Positions 9,330 to 17,992 of a stretch of DNA of 64,000 bases are shown here, piece after piece. The notes under the pieces were generated by a model that saw only the letters and a list, made by a program, of their open reading frames with translations, was not told the origin of the DNA and searched no databases. Location of the stretch: NCBI RefSeq assembly GCF_007197645.1, contig NZ_VKGK01000022.1, positions 46,566-110,565 of the forward strand, written 5' to 3'. Position numbers and translations under genes: made by a program. The stretch is from Shewanella hanedai (GTDB lineage Bacteria > Pseudomonadota > Gammaproteobacteria > Enterobacterales > Shewanellaceae). Positions within the stretch are counted from its first letter, which is position 1. Each line of letters begins with the position of its first letter.

Positions 9330-9655
9330 AGCTTTTCTACCAATTTATGGAGCTCTGCATTTTCCATCTCCACGACGCCATTTCTGACCAGTACCACAAT
9401 ATCGATTGGAGGAAGTTCGTGCTGATTCAGACGAAAGTTATCTCTGATGATACGTTTGATTCTGTTTCGCTGATGGGCTTTCTTTACAAAACGCTTAGCA
9501 ACAGTGAGTCCAATACGTGGATGTTGTTCGGAGTTTGGAATAGCAAGTAAAGTTATTTCTGCGGAAGAAGCTTTGATAGGTTTAGAGAATACAGATTTAA
9601 ATTGCGCGGGAGTTAACAAACGTAACTCCCGCGTAAATGTGTAGCTAATAGTCAC
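9296..9655 (-). CDS. rnpA: Ribonuclease P protein component
   Basis: A 119-residue basic protein carrying the RnpA signature RFVKKAHQRNRIKRIIRDNFR (about residues 55-75), preceded by the N-terminal F-x-R-E-LRLLTPAQFKSVF segment. It binds the M1 RNA subunit and helps mature tRNA 5' ends. It lies 18 bases downstream of rpmH on the same strand and overlaps yidD. It is probably co-transcribed from the promoter upstream of rpmH. Confidence 0.97.
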   Translation of the reverse strand: MTISYTFTRELRLLTPAQFKSVFSKPIKASSAEITLLAIPNSEQHPRIGLTVAKRFVKKAHQRNRIKRIIRDNFRLNQHELPPIDIVVLVRNGVVEMENAELHKLVEKLWRKLNRRYNG

Positions 9656-9673
9656 CTGATTTTCTACTTAAAA

Positions 9674-9811
9674 TTAAGCAGAAAGGCGAGCACGACCTTT
9701 GGCACGGCGACGAGCCAGTACCTTACGGCCGCCTACTGTAGCCATACGTGCGCGGAAGCCGTGAGAACGCTTGCGCTTTAGGGTGCTTGGTTGAAAAGTA
9801 CGTTTACTCAT
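9674..9811 (-). CDS. rpmH: 50S ribosomal protein L34
   Basis: 45 residues, MSKRTFQPSTLKRKRSHGFR and so on, ending RAKGRARLSA; this is an essentially canonical L34. The frame is open 22 codons further upstream, but the family start and the highly basic composition fix the ATG at 9809-9811. It is the first gene of the rpmH-rnpA-yidD-yidC block and is divergent from dnaA across the 447-base gap 9812-10258. Confidence 0.98.
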   Translation of the reverse strand: MSKRTFQPSTLKRKRSHGFRARMATVGGRKVLARRRAKGRARLSA

Positions 9812-9990
9812 TTTGGCAATCCGTCTTTGAAAGTTAACAATCCTTACACCCAAAATTATAATTTGAGGTAAGGGCAAAAAAGAGGCCGAATTGTAATCAC
9901 TTTAAGTTTGCCCGTCAACAAGCAAAAGCATCAAGTGTTAAAAATATCGACAATTAATTTATTAGCCAGTTATTCAAAGCCACCACGGAA

Positions 9991-9999
9991 TGTGGATAA
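9991..9999 (-). other. DnaA box (perfect)
   Basis: TGTGGATAA on the plus strand, the complement of TTATCCACA, about 260 bases upstream of dnaA. Confidence 0.7.
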
Positions 10000-10245
10000 C
10001 TCTGTGCATGGACACTACATCTTGTGGATCTAGTGATCATTTCGCTGATCTAAGAATGCTAATTATAGATCGATCTGGATCGCTTAATAAAGCTGGATTT
10101 GCAGGTTTTTAAAATATAGTGGGATCGCGATCGATCCTTTAGATCGCTCATCAATAGAAAAGATGATCTATCTGGGGATAAAACTATTTTAAGGATAGCG
10201 ATCATAGTGATCTCACTATAGAATACCTCTCTTTGAGTGATCTTT

Positions 10246-10254
10246 TGGGGATAA
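10246..10254 (-). other. DnaA-box-like 9-mer overlapping the dnaA ribosome binding site
   Basis: TGGGGATAA recurs exactly at 10173-10181. Its complement TTATCCCCA is one mismatch from TTATCCACA. The copy at 10246 contains the GGGG that serves as Shine-Dalgarno for the GTG start at 10259, so DnaA binding here could feed back on expression. That last point is inference. Confidence 0.4.
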
Positions 10255-10258
10255 GTAC

Positions 10259-11647
10259 GTGGCGGTTTCACTTTGGCAGCAATGCATCGGGCGACTACAA
10301 GATGAGCTTTCGGCTCAACAGTTCAGTATGTGGATCAGACCCCTGCAAGCAGAAATGGATGGAGACACACTAGTTCTCTATGCGCCAAATCGCTTTGTAC
10401 TCGATTGGGTTAGAGATAAGTACATTAATATCATTAACCAGTTCTTTACTGAACAGATGGGCAGCGACGCACCTAAGTTGCGCTTTGATATCGGTAGCAG
10501 ACCTTCTGCACCTAAACCTGTTCAGGCTACTGCGGGCATCGTAAAGCCTAAACAGACTGTCAGCCCTCAAAAGCGTCCGACCTCTTTTAATGTTAACTCT
10601 CCTGAGCCTGCTTCGACGGCGAATCACAGAAGTAACATTAATCCGACTTATCAATTTGAAAACTTCGTTGAAGGTAAGTCAAACCAATTGGGTAAAGCGG
10701 CTGCGATGCAAGTGGCTGAAAACCCAGGTGGTGCTTATAATCCACTGTTTTTATATGGCGGTACAGGTTTGGGTAAAACTCACCTGTTGCATGCTGTGGG
10801 TAATGGCATTATCAAGAATAATCCCAATGCTAAAGTCGTGTATATGCACTCAGAGAGATTTGTGCAGGACATGGTAAAAGCATTGCAAAACAATGCGATA
10901 GAAGAGTTTAAACGTTACTATCGTAGTGTTGACGCCTTGTTTATCGATGATATTCAATTTTTCGCAAACAAAGACAGATCCCAAGAAGAGTTCTTTCATA
11001 CCTTCAATGCGTTATTGGAAGGTAATCATCAGATCATCTTAACCTCTGATAAATATCCAAAAGAGATCGACGGTGTTGAAGATCGTTTGAAATCTCGTTT
11101 TGGTTGGGGCCTCACGGTTGCCATTGAACCGCCTGAATTAGAAACTCGTGTGGCGATCTTGATGCGTAAAGCACAAGAGAGTGGCATTAATCTTCCTGAT
11201 GAAGTGGCATTTTTCATTGCTAAGCGTTTGCGTTCGAATGTGCGTGAGCTTGAAGGCGCGTTGAACCGTGTTATTGCAAATGCAAACTTCACCGGTCGAC
11301 CTATTACGATTGATTTTGTGCGAGAAGCTCTTAGAGATCTCTTGGCTCTGCAGGAAAAATTAGTCACTATAGACAATATTCAGAAAACCGTAGCTGAGTA
11401 CTATAAGATCAAGATGGCAGACATGCTGTCTAAGCGTCGTTCACGCAGTGTTGCTAGACCACGTCAGGTGGCAATGGCACTGTCTAAAGAACTGACAAAT
11501 CATAGTTTACCCGAAATCGGGGATGCTTTTGGTGGTCGTGATCATACAACTGTTTTGCATGCTTGTCGTAAAATTGCACAGTTGCGTGAAGAAAGTCATG
11601 ACATCAAAGAAGATTATGCTAACTTGATCCGTACGTTATCCTCTTAA
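10259..11647 (+). CDS. dnaA: Chromosomal replication initiator DnaA
   Basis: 462 residues with a GTG start (MAVSLWQQCIGRLQDEL). Domain I is followed by a Pro/Ser-rich linker (about 80-125). The AAA+ domain has Walker A GGTGLGKTHLL (about 168), Walker B ALFIDDIQF (about 230) and the sensor/Arg-finger region GWGLTVAIEPPE. Domain IV carries the DnaA signature SLPEIGDAFGGRDHTTVLHA near the C-terminus. It binds DnaA boxes and opens oriC when ATP-bound. It is followed by dnaN after 19 bases, forming the classical dnaA-dnaN pair. The GATC-rich upstream gap suggests Dam/SeqA control. Confidence 0.99.
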   Translation: MAVSLWQQCIGRLQDELSAQQFSMWIRPLQAEMDGDTLVLYAPNRFVLDWVRDKYINIINQFFTEQMGSDAPKLRFDIGSRPSAPKPVQATAGIVKPKQTVSPQKRPTSFNVNSPEPASTANHRSNINPTYQFENFVEGKSNQLGKAAAMQVAENPGGAYNPLFLYGGTGLGKTHLLHAVGNGIIKNNPNAKVVYMHSERFVQDMVKALQNNAIEEFKRYYRSVDALFIDDIQFFANKDRSQEEFFHTFNALLEGNHQIILTSDKYPKEIDGVEDRLKSRFGWGLTVAIEPPELETRVAILMRKAQESGINLPDEVAFFIAKRLRSNVRELEGALNRVIANANFTGRPITIDFVREALRDLLALQEKLVTIDNIQKTVAEYYKIKMADMLSKRRSRSVARPRQVAMALSKELTNHSLPEIGDAFGGRDHTTVLHACRKIAQLREESHDIKEDYANLIRTLSS

Positions 11648-11666
11648 ATCTGGGAAATTGGCACTG

Positions 11667-12767
11667 ATGAAATTTTCAATTGATAGGGACGCCCTATTAA
11701 AACCGCTGCAACTTGTAACTGGCGCGGTGGAGAGACGACATAACTTACCTATCCTGGCAAACTTATTAGTGGAAGTAAGTGGTCACTCACTTAAGATGAC
11801 CGGCACCGATTTAGAAGTTGAACTTGTTGGACAGGTTCAGCTTGAAGGTGACGTTCAAGAGGGACGCACGACCATTCCAGCGAAAAAATTTCTCGATATT
11901 GTTAAATCACTACCCGATCAAGTAGAGCTTAAAATTGAGCAACAGGAAAATCGCCTGTTACTCCGCTCTGGTCGAAGCCGTTTTACCTTGGCGACCCTTC
12001 CTGCGGAAGAGTACCCCAATGTTGAAGCCTTTCAGGCTGACATCGAATTTACCATTAAACAGGGCACGCTTAAGTCTCTGATTGATGCGACTCAGTTCTC
12101 GATGGCAAACCAAGATGTTCGTTACTATTTAAATGGTTTGTTGCTGGAGACTGAAGGCAATGTACTGCGTGCTATTGCCACTGATGGTCATCGATTGGCG
12201 CTAAGTCATCGACAGATTGAAGCAACTTTGCCTGAAAAGCAGGTGATTGTGCCGCGTAAGGGTGTTGTAGAGCTTCAGCGTCTTTTTGAAGGTGAAGATC
12301 TCGATATTACTATCGCTATTGGTGACAATGCGATTAGAGCGACTACAGCGAGTGCGGTATTTACCAGTAAATTGGTTGATGGACGTTTCCCTGATTACCG
12401 TCGAGTGTTGCCTAAAGGTGGTGACAAGGTGGTTATCGCCAGCCGTAACCACCTTAAACAAGCTTTGCTTCGTGCTTCTATTCTTTCGAATGAAAAGTTC
12501 CGTGGCGTGCGTGTACAGCTCGAGAACAACTTAATTAAGATCACGGCCAATAACCCTGAACAGGAAGAGGCAGAAGAGATCTTAGATGTGGAATATGAGA
12601 ATACGCCGCTTGAGATAGGGTTTAATGTTAGCTATCTATTGGATGTGCTGAATAACCTTCCCTCTGACGATGTGCGTATCACCTTAATTGATGGCAACTC
12701 TAGTGCCTTAATTGAGAACCATATCGAAGAAGACTCTATGTATGTTGTGATGCCAATGAGGCTGTAG
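11667..12767 (+). CDS. dnaN: DNA polymerase III beta subunit (sliding clamp)
   Basis: 366 residues, the same length as the E. coli clamp, from MKFSIDRDALLKPLQLV. An in-frame TTG at 11658 is disfavoured by the family start. The three clamp repeats are visible as successive beta-rich segments, and the C-terminal YVVMPMRL is the hydrophobic-pocket tail typical of DnaN. It forms the dimeric ring that tethers polymerase III to DNA. A strong terminator follows, so recF, which often belongs to the same operon, may be transcribed separately here. Confidence 0.99.
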   Translation: MKFSIDRDALLKPLQLVTGAVERRHNLPILANLLVEVSGHSLKMTGTDLEVELVGQVQLEGDVQEGRTTIPAKKFLDIVKSLPDQVELKIEQQENRLLLRSGRSRFTLATLPAEEYPNVEAFQADIEFTIKQGTLKSLIDATQFSMANQDVRYYLNGLLLETEGNVLRAIATDGHRLALSHRQIEATLPEKQVIVPRKGVVELQRLFEGEDLDITIAIGDNAIRATTASAVFTSKLVDGRFPDYRRVLPKGGDKVVIASRNHLKQALLRASILSNEKFRGVRVQLENNLIKITANNPEQEEAEEILDVEYENTPLEIGFNVSYLLDVLNNLPSDDVRITLIDGNSSALIENHIEEDSMYVVMPMRL

Positions 12768-12803
12768 ATATTTGTTTTAATCAATATCGAAAACTTACTT
12801 ATT

Positions 12804-12832
12804 AAAAGACTGATTAATCAGTCTTTTTTTAT
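12804..12832 (+). terminator. Rho-independent terminator between dnaN and recF
   Basis: AAAAGACTGATT and AATCAGTCTTTT form a perfect 24-bp palindrome followed by more T. It lies 37 bases after the dnaN stop. Confidence 0.85.
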
Positions 12833-12986
12833 TTCCGCTCTTCGCTGTTTTTAACGATGTAAATAGGTCGTTTTTTGATGCTTTGATGTGGCTTGAGGAT
12901 GTGCTAATCTTCTTGGCTATTTTGAGTTTTATCATACAAAATTATGGTTAGTCTGAACCAACCTTTAGGTGTTAATTGAGTACTAA

Positions 12987-14084
12987 ATGAGTCTGACGCG
13001 TCTTCATATCGAAACATTTCGAAATATCAGTTCGGCTCAGATGCATCCCAGTGATGGTTTAAACCTCATTTATGGTGAAAATGGCAGCGGCAAGACAAGT
13101 GTTCTTGAGGCGATCTATTTTCTAGGCATGGGGCGTTCTTTTAGAAGTCACCTTTCTCAGCGCGTGATTCAGCATAATGATGACAAACTGACCCTGTTTG
13201 CCAACTTAAGTTTGGGTGATCGGGAGAGTAAAATTGGTTTACGTCGGTTTCGCAATGGTGAAACCGAGGTCAAAATCAATGGTGATAAAATTAAACGTTT
13301 ATCGACCTTGGCCGAGACGTTACCCATTCAGGTGATCACACCTGAGAGTTTTTCTTTGCTGTTTGAAGGACCCAAATCGAGACGTCAGTTTATCGATTGG
13401 GGGGCATTTCATAGTGACAAAAGTTTCCATTCTGCTTGGGCGAATGTTAAACGAATTTTAAAGCAGAGAAATCAGTTACTTAAAAATCAAGTTTCCTACA
13501 GCCAGATTCATTATTGGGATAAGGAGCTGGTTCGGTATTCTGAGTTAGTTACAGATATACGGAAACAATATGTAGACTCGTTAAATGAACAACTTAAGGG
13601 TATAATCGGAGAGTTTTTACCTCAGGTTGAAGTTAAAGTTTCTTTTACGCGAGGATGGGATAGTAAATCGGATTTTGGGCAGCTACTCGAGACGCAATAT
13701 CTTCGAGATGTCGCGGCGGGTAATACCGGCAGTGGTCCCCACAAAGCTGATTTACGATTACGTGTTGGTATCTTGCCCGTTCAAGATGCTTTATCCCGAG
13801 GTCAATTGAAATTGTTAGTCTGTGCACTGCGTATTGCACAGGGAAAGCTATTAAAACAACAAACAGATAAAAACAGTATTTATCTGGTGGATGATCTTCC
13901 ATCGGAATTGGATGCGAAGCACAGGCAACTATTGTTGCAGCAATTAATGGATACTGGTGCACAAGTTTTTGTCACCGCTATCGATCCTGCAGCGATAGTC
14001 GATTCGTTAGCCACACCACCAAGTAAGATGTTCCATGTGGAACAGGGGTGTGTAACGGTAATTGATAAACCGACGAGAGAATAA
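12987..14084 (+). CDS. recF: DNA replication and repair protein RecF
   Basis: 365 residues. The N-terminus SLTRLHIETFRNISSA precedes Walker A YGENGSGKTSVLEAI (about residue 30). The C-terminal ABC-type signature lies in DALSRGQLKLLVCALRIAQ, followed by Walker B SIYLVDDLPSELDAKHR. RecF binds ATP and DNA and, with RecO and RecR, loads RecA at gaps. The 219-base gap after dnaN contains a terminator, so a local promoter is likely but was not pinpointed. The gene ends 1 base before the gyrB ATG. Near its 3' end it carries a parS-like sequence at 14029. Confidence 0.98.
   Translation: MSLTRLHIETFRNISSAQMHPSDGLNLIYGENGSGKTSVLEAIYFLGMGRSFRSHLSQRVIQHNDDKLTLFANLSLGDRESKIGLRRFRNGETEVKINGDKIKRLSTLAETLPIQVITPESFSLLFEGPKSRRQFIDWGAFHSDKSFHSAWANVKRILKQRNQLLKNQVSYSQIHYWDKELVRYSELVTDIRKQYVDSLNEQLKGIIGEFLPQVEVKVSFTRGWDSKSDFGQLLETQYLRDVAAGNTGSGPHKADLRLRVGILPVQDALSRGQLKLLVCALRIAQGKLLKQQTDKNSIYLVDDLPSELDAKHRQLLLQQLMDTGAQVFVTAIDPAAIVDSLATPPSKMFHVEQGCVTVIDKPTRE
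14029..14044. other. parS-like site, one mismatch
   Basis: TGTTCCATGTGGAACA differs from the perfect 16-bp palindrome only at position 8 (T for C). It lies within the last codons of recF. Confidence 0.5.
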
Positions 14085-14085
14085 T

Positions 14086-16503
14086 ATGTCAGAGAATAGT
14101 TACGATTCTTCGAGCATCAAGGTACTAAAAGGTCTTGATGCGGTACGTAAAAGACCAGGGATGTATATCGGTGATACCGATGATGGTACTGGTCTGCACC
14201 ACATGGTATTCGAAGTGGTCGATAACTCAATCGATGAAGCTTTAGCGGGCCATTGTAACGACGTTATCATCACTATCCATGCCGATGGCTCTGTCTCTGT
14301 AAAAGATGATGGACGTGGTATCCCTGTTGCGATTCACCCTGAAGAGGGTATTTCGGCTGCTGAAGTGATCATGACGGTTCTGCATGCCGGCGGAAAGTTC
14401 GATGATAACTCTTATAAAGTCTCTGGCGGTCTTCACGGTGTAGGTGTTTCGGTTGTTAACGCCCTATCTAGTAAGCTGCAGTTGACCGTTCGACGTGACG
14501 GTAAGCTTTACGAGCAATTCTATACTCACGGTGTTCCTGATGAGCCTATCAAGGCTATTGGTGATTCAACCAATACGGGTACTGAGTTAAGATTCTGGCC
14601 AAGTACTGATACGTTCACTGATGTACTGTTTCATTTCGACATCCTTGCTAAGCGTGTCCGTGAACTCTCTTTCCTAAACTCTGGTGTGGGTATCCGCTTA
14701 GTTGATGAGCGTGATAATAAAGACGAGTTCTTCAAGTATGAAGGTGGTATTAGTGCATTTGTTGACTATTTAAACGTCAACAAAACGCCTGTGAACAAAG
14801 AAGTTTTCCACTTTATTCAAGAGCGTGACGACGGTATTACCGTTGAAGTGGCTATGCAGTGGAACGATGGTTTCCAGGAAAACATCTTCTGTTTCACCAA
14901 CAACATTCCTCAGCGCGATGGTGGTACTCACTTAGCGGGCTTCCGTGGTGCGTTGACGCGTAACTTGAATAACTACATGGAAAAAGAGGGTTATAACAAG
15001 AAGGGCAAAACCAGCGCGACTGGTGATGATGCTCGTGAAGGGTTAACCGCTGTTATTTCTGTTAAAGTTCCGGATCCTAAGTTCAGTTCACAAACCAAAG
15101 ATAAGTTGGTATCGAGTGAAGTGAAAACGGCTGTTGAGCAAACGATGGGCGAGCAGTTAGGTGATTACCTGATTGAGCATCCAAACGAAGCTAAATTGAT
15201 TGTCGGTAAGATTATCGATGCAGCTCGTGCACGTGAAGCGGCGCGTAAAGCCCGTGAAATGACTCGTCGTAAAGGCGCATTAGATTTAGGTGGTCTGCCA
15301 GGTAAACTTGCCGATTGCCAAGAAAAAGACCCTGCTCACTCTGAAATTTACATCGTGGAAGGAGACTCTGCTGGCGGTAGTGCTAAGCAGGGACGTAACC
15401 GTAAGAACCAAGCGATTCTTCCGCTTAAAGGTAAGATCTTAAACGTTGAGAAAGCACGTTTCGATAAGATGTTATCTTCTCAGGAAGTAGTCACCCTCAT
15501 TACTGCACTGGGTTGTGGTATTGGTCGTGATGAATATGATCCTGATAAAACCCGTTACCATAACATCGTCATCATGACCGATGCCGACGTCGATGGATCG
15601 CACATTCGTACCTTGCTACTGACATTCTTCTTCCGTCAAATGCCTGAGCTTATTGAACGTGGTTATATTTACATTGCTCAACCACCTCTATATAAAGTCA
15701 AAAAAGGTAAACAAGAACAGTACCTTAAGGATGATCCTGCACTAACTGAATACCTAACTAACTTAGCGTTAGACGGTGGTGAAATTCATCCGTCAGCTGA
15801 TGCTCCTGCTATGTCAGGTGCACCGCTAGAGAAGTTGGTTTATCAGTACCGTGAAGTTGAAGCTATCTTTACTCGTCTAGAGCAACGTTACCCTAGTTTG
15901 TTGACTGAGCGTATGCTGTATCACCCTGCGCTTACTCAAGATGTATTGAGTGATGAAGCCAAAGTGACACAGTGGTGTGCAGCTTATATTGCTGATTTAG
16001 AAGAGCGTGATTCTGGTGGTGTACATTACAGTGCTGAAGCTTTCCTAGATGCTGAGCGTCAAGTATATTTGCCTAAAGTGACGATTCGTAAGCATGGTAT
16101 CGACACTAACTTCTTGTTTACTTATGACTTCTTACATTCTCATGATTATGAGTTAATGACTAAGCTAGCTGAAGCACTTGAAGGACTCATTGAAGAGGGT
16201 GGTTTCGTTAAGCGTGGTGAGCGTATGAAGGAGATAACAACCTTCGTTGAAGCGCTTAACTGGCTAATGAATGACTCTAAACGTGGTCTTTATATTCAAC
16301 GTTATAAGGGATTGGGTGAGATGAACCCTGAGCAATTGTGGGAAACTACAATGGATCCTGAATCACGTCGCATGCTGCAAGTGACCATTGATGATGCTAT
16401 TGGTGCTGATCAACTATTTACCTGTTTGATGGGTGATCATGTTGAACCGCGTCGTGAGTTTATCGAATCAAACGCACTTAACGTAGCTAACCTAGATGTT
16501 TAA
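14086..16503 (+). CDS. gyrB: DNA gyrase subunit B
   Basis: 805 residues from MSENSYDSSSIKVLKG; the frame is open to 14062 inside recF but the family start is 14086. The GHKL ATPase domain has VDNSIDEALAGH, DDGRGIPV and GGLHGVGVSVVNALS. The TOPRIM domain has IVEGDSAGGSAKQGRN and MTDADVDGSHIRTLL. The C-terminal QRYKGLGEMNPEQLWET motif is complete. The length includes the insertion between TOPRIM and tail that is typical of gammaproteobacteria. Forms the A2B2 gyrase with GyrA to introduce negative supercoils. It is probably coupled to recF (1-base gap) and ends in a clear terminator. Confidence 0.99.
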   Translation: MSENSYDSSSIKVLKGLDAVRKRPGMYIGDTDDGTGLHHMVFEVVDNSIDEALAGHCNDVIITIHADGSVSVKDDGRGIPVAIHPEEGISAAEVIMTVLHAGGKFDDNSYKVSGGLHGVGVSVVNALSSKLQLTVRRDGKLYEQFYTHGVPDEPIKAIGDSTNTGTELRFWPSTDTFTDVLFHFDILAKRVRELSFLNSGVGIRLVDERDNKDEFFKYEGGISAFVDYLNVNKTPVNKEVFHFIQERDDGITVEVAMQWNDGFQENIFCFTNNIPQRDGGTHLAGFRGALTRNLNNYMEKEGYNKKGKTSATGDDAREGLTAVISVKVPDPKFSSQTKDKLVSSEVKTAVEQTMGEQLGDYLIEHPNEAKLIVGKIIDAARAREAARKAREMTRRKGALDLGGLPGKLADCQEKDPAHSEIYIVEGDSAGGSAKQGRNRKNQAILPLKGKILNVEKARFDKMLSSQEVVTLITALGCGIGRDEYDPDKTRYHNIVIMTDADVDGSHIRTLLLTFFFRQMPELIERGYIYIAQPPLYKVKKGKQEQYLKDDPALTEYLTNLALDGGEIHPSADAPAMSGAPLEKLVYQYREVEAIFTRLEQRYPSLLTERMLYHPALTQDVLSDEAKVTQWCAAYIADLEERDSGGVHYSAEAFLDAERQVYLPKVTIRKHGIDTNFLFTYDFLHSHDYELMTKLAEALEGLIEEGGFVKRGERMKEITTFVEALNWLMNDSKRGLYIQRYKGLGEMNPEQLWETTMDPESRRMLQVTIDDAIGADQLFTCLMGDHVEPRREFIESNALNVANLDV

Positions 16504-16523
16504 TAGATAGACGTCTAATAGAT

Positions 16524-16560
16524 CTGCTGCGCATCTCTATTGAGACCACTGCGTGGTAAA
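16524..16560 (+). repeat. Short dispersed repeat, copy 1 (after gyrB)
   Basis: About 37 bases sharing most positions with 40136-40174, including CTGCT-CGCAT, CTATT-AG and the palindromic CCACTGCGTGG. Both copies begin shortly after the stop codon of a plus-strand gene (gyrB, pepQ). Confidence 0.6.
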
Positions 16561-16574
16561 GATTTAGATTAAAG

Positions 16575-16607
16575 AAAAAGCCTCAGAGAAATCTGGGGCT
16601 TTTTTGC
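16575..16607 (+). terminator. Rho-independent terminator of gyrB
   Basis: AGCCTCAGA, loop GAAA, TCTGGGGCT followed by T6, with an A tract before the stem. One G-U pair. The covarying repeat starts directly after the T tract. Confidence 0.85.
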
Positions 16608-16740
16608 ACATGGATGTGCTTATCCCTGAACACCATGGCACTTGAAATGTTCCAGACATTTCATAGCATTTCCTACATCCTGTAGGTCAAGGTGTAAGAA
16701 GGGGTTTGTACATGGTGTCTTATCCCTGAATGTATTTTCC
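16608..16740 (+). repeat. Nested-hairpin intergenic repeat, copy 1 (plus partial tandem head)
   Basis: Starts GCACATGGATGTGC, then TTATCCCTGAACACC. Inner stems AAATGT/ACATTT and CTACA/TGTAG are enclosed by an outer stem AACACC/GGTGT. At 16715-16740 the head (ACATGG..., TTATCCCTGAA) starts again, suggesting a truncated tandem unit. A related copy lies at 57041, with different bases in the stems but preserved pairing, and a fragment lies at 25347. Confidence 0.65.
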
Positions 16741-16745
16741 AAAGC

Positions 16746-16772
16746 TGGATCCTGAAACTAGTTCAGGATGAC
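16746..16772 (-). repeat. Dispersed 26-bp palindromic repeat, copy 1
   Basis: Contains ATCCTGAA and TTCAGGAT as arms of a small hairpin with ACTAG between. The reverse complement matches 29361-29386 at all but one position. It ends immediately before the stop codon of the di-heme enzyme gene. Confidence 0.65.
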
Positions 16773-16774
16773 GA

Positions 16775-17992
16775 TTATGAATCACTATCAGGTAGATTTT
16801 TATCTGGCCAAGGATCACTAAAGGCGGGGTTGTTGATAAAATCTTCATCGGTCAAACTGCGTAAGAAGGCTAGGAGCTGCAGTTTCTCTTCACTGGTTAG
16901 GCTAAACCCTTTAATAAAGGGGCTTTTTAATGGATTAAGCCTGCCGTCACCTTGGAAAGGGCCTTCGGTAATATTGCGCCCACCCGCTTGATAAATATCC
17001 AATACCTCTTCGAGTGTTGCCACACTACCGTCATGCATATACGGCGCGGTTAATGCGATGTTTCGCAGACTTGGTGCGCGAAATCGACCATCATCCATGG
17101 GGTTTATCGTGACTTCCGCAAGCCCTCTGTCTTTTTCTGGATAACCTAAGTTCTGAGTCATTGTGTCGCTGGTATTAGCTAAGCTTGGTCGCTCAGTATA
17201 GTACAGCCCAGTATTGTGAAAGGGTCGTTTATCAAGTGGCTGCTTTTCGTGGCTGGTGGATTGAGTAAAGTTAAATCCACCATGGCAGTGGTGGCATTCA
17301 AACTTTTCAGAAAAGAACAGATCCATCCCTGCTAACTCTCGTTGGCTTAAGGCTTCATCTTGCCCTTGGTATGCATAGAGATCGAAGCGGGAGTTTAGGG
17401 ATAATAGGCTGCGGATAAAGCTTGATAGTGCTTGAGTCACCTCACTAAAGTTGGGTGTTGCTTCTGTATTTGGAAACGCTTGCTTGAATAGTTCGGGGTA
17501 GGGACTGCGTTGTAATCGAGCAAGTATCTCGTCTTCATGCCCTACAGCACCCAACTCGATGGGATCTTCTCCAAAAATGGGCAGTAATATCTGCTGCTCA
17601 ATATCGGTTAAGCCGTCATGAGCCCAAGTTAAGGTTTTATTGTAAGCGATATTTATTAACCCTGGAGAGTTGCGTCGGTGGGGTTCTCCTGTGCTGCCAA
17701 CCGATACGGTTTTTGTCTCTGAGAATGCCAGTGATTGAATATGGCAACTTGAGCAGCTTTGCGTTTGATTGGCTGATAATGCCTTGTCGTAAAAAAGGTA
17801 GCGGCCTAGTTCAACTTTAGCTTGGCTCATGGGGTTGTCACTTGGCACTTGCGGTCGAGGAAACTCTTGAGCAAGTGGCCACTCATAGTGAGGTTCACTC
17901 TCGGTTCTATTTGCTATTTCTAAGCAGAGAAAACCAATGAGTAATCCCGATGCAGCTAAGCCTATGCCAACTAATTTAGTCATCTTCTTCAT
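16775..17992 (-). CDS. MbnH-type di-heme enzyme (MauG/cytochrome c peroxidase superfamily)
   Basis: 405 residues. The start is the ATG at 17990-17992, which overlaps the stop of the upstream gene as ATGA; the ATG at 18007 is less likely. One N-terminal membrane or signal segment (LVGIGLAASGLLIGFLCLEI) directs it to the periplasm. Two c-type heme sites are visible, CSSCH (about residue 77) and CHHCH (about 230), plus the family segments RNSPGLINIAYN, SLRNIALTAPYMHDGSV and LLAFLRSLTD. The pairing with an MbnP-like lipoprotein points to the MbnH subfamily. In methanotrophs that enzyme oxidises a Trp of MbnP to kynurenine to build a copper site. Assignment by motif and context; substrate and metal are inferred. 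Confidence 0.85.
   Translation of the reverse strand: MKKMTKLVGIGLAASGLLIGFLCLEIANRTESEPHYEWPLAQEFPRPQVPSDNPMSQAKVELGRYLFYDKALSANQTQSCSSCHIQSLAFSETKTVSVGSTGEPHRRNSPGLINIAYNKTLTWAHDGLTDIEQQILLPIFGEDPIELGAVGHEDEILARLQRSPYPELFKQAFPNTEATPNFSEVTQALSSFIRSLLSLNSRFDLYAYQGQDEALSQRELAGMDLFFSEKFECHHCHGGFNFTQSTSHEKQPLDKRPFHNTGLYYTERPSLANTSDTMTQNLGYPEKDRGLAEVTINPMDDGRFRAPSLRNIALTAPYMHDGSVATLEEVLDIYQAGGRNITEGPFQGDGRLNPLKSPFIKGFSLTSEEKLQLLAFLRSLTDEDFINNPAFSDPWPDKNLPDSDS

Larger units (their letters stand above)
9878..10258. promoter_or_regulatory. GATC-dense rpmH-dnaA intergenic region: dnaA control region or second oriC candidate
   Basis: Fourteen GATC sites lie within 10027-10242 (about one per 15 bases): 10027, 10035, 10047, 10068, 10072, 10078, 10123, 10129, 10133, 10142, 10165, 10200, 10209 and 10239. 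There is a perfect DnaA box at 9991-9999, two identical near-boxes (TGGGGATAA at 10173 and 10246) and a weaker one at 10023. In E. coli the dnaA promoter is also GATC-rich and controlled by SeqA and DnaA. In Pseudomonas this same gap is an origin. The density here exceeds that of the mnmE-side region, so both roles remain open. No ORF in the gap looks real. Confidence 0.75.
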
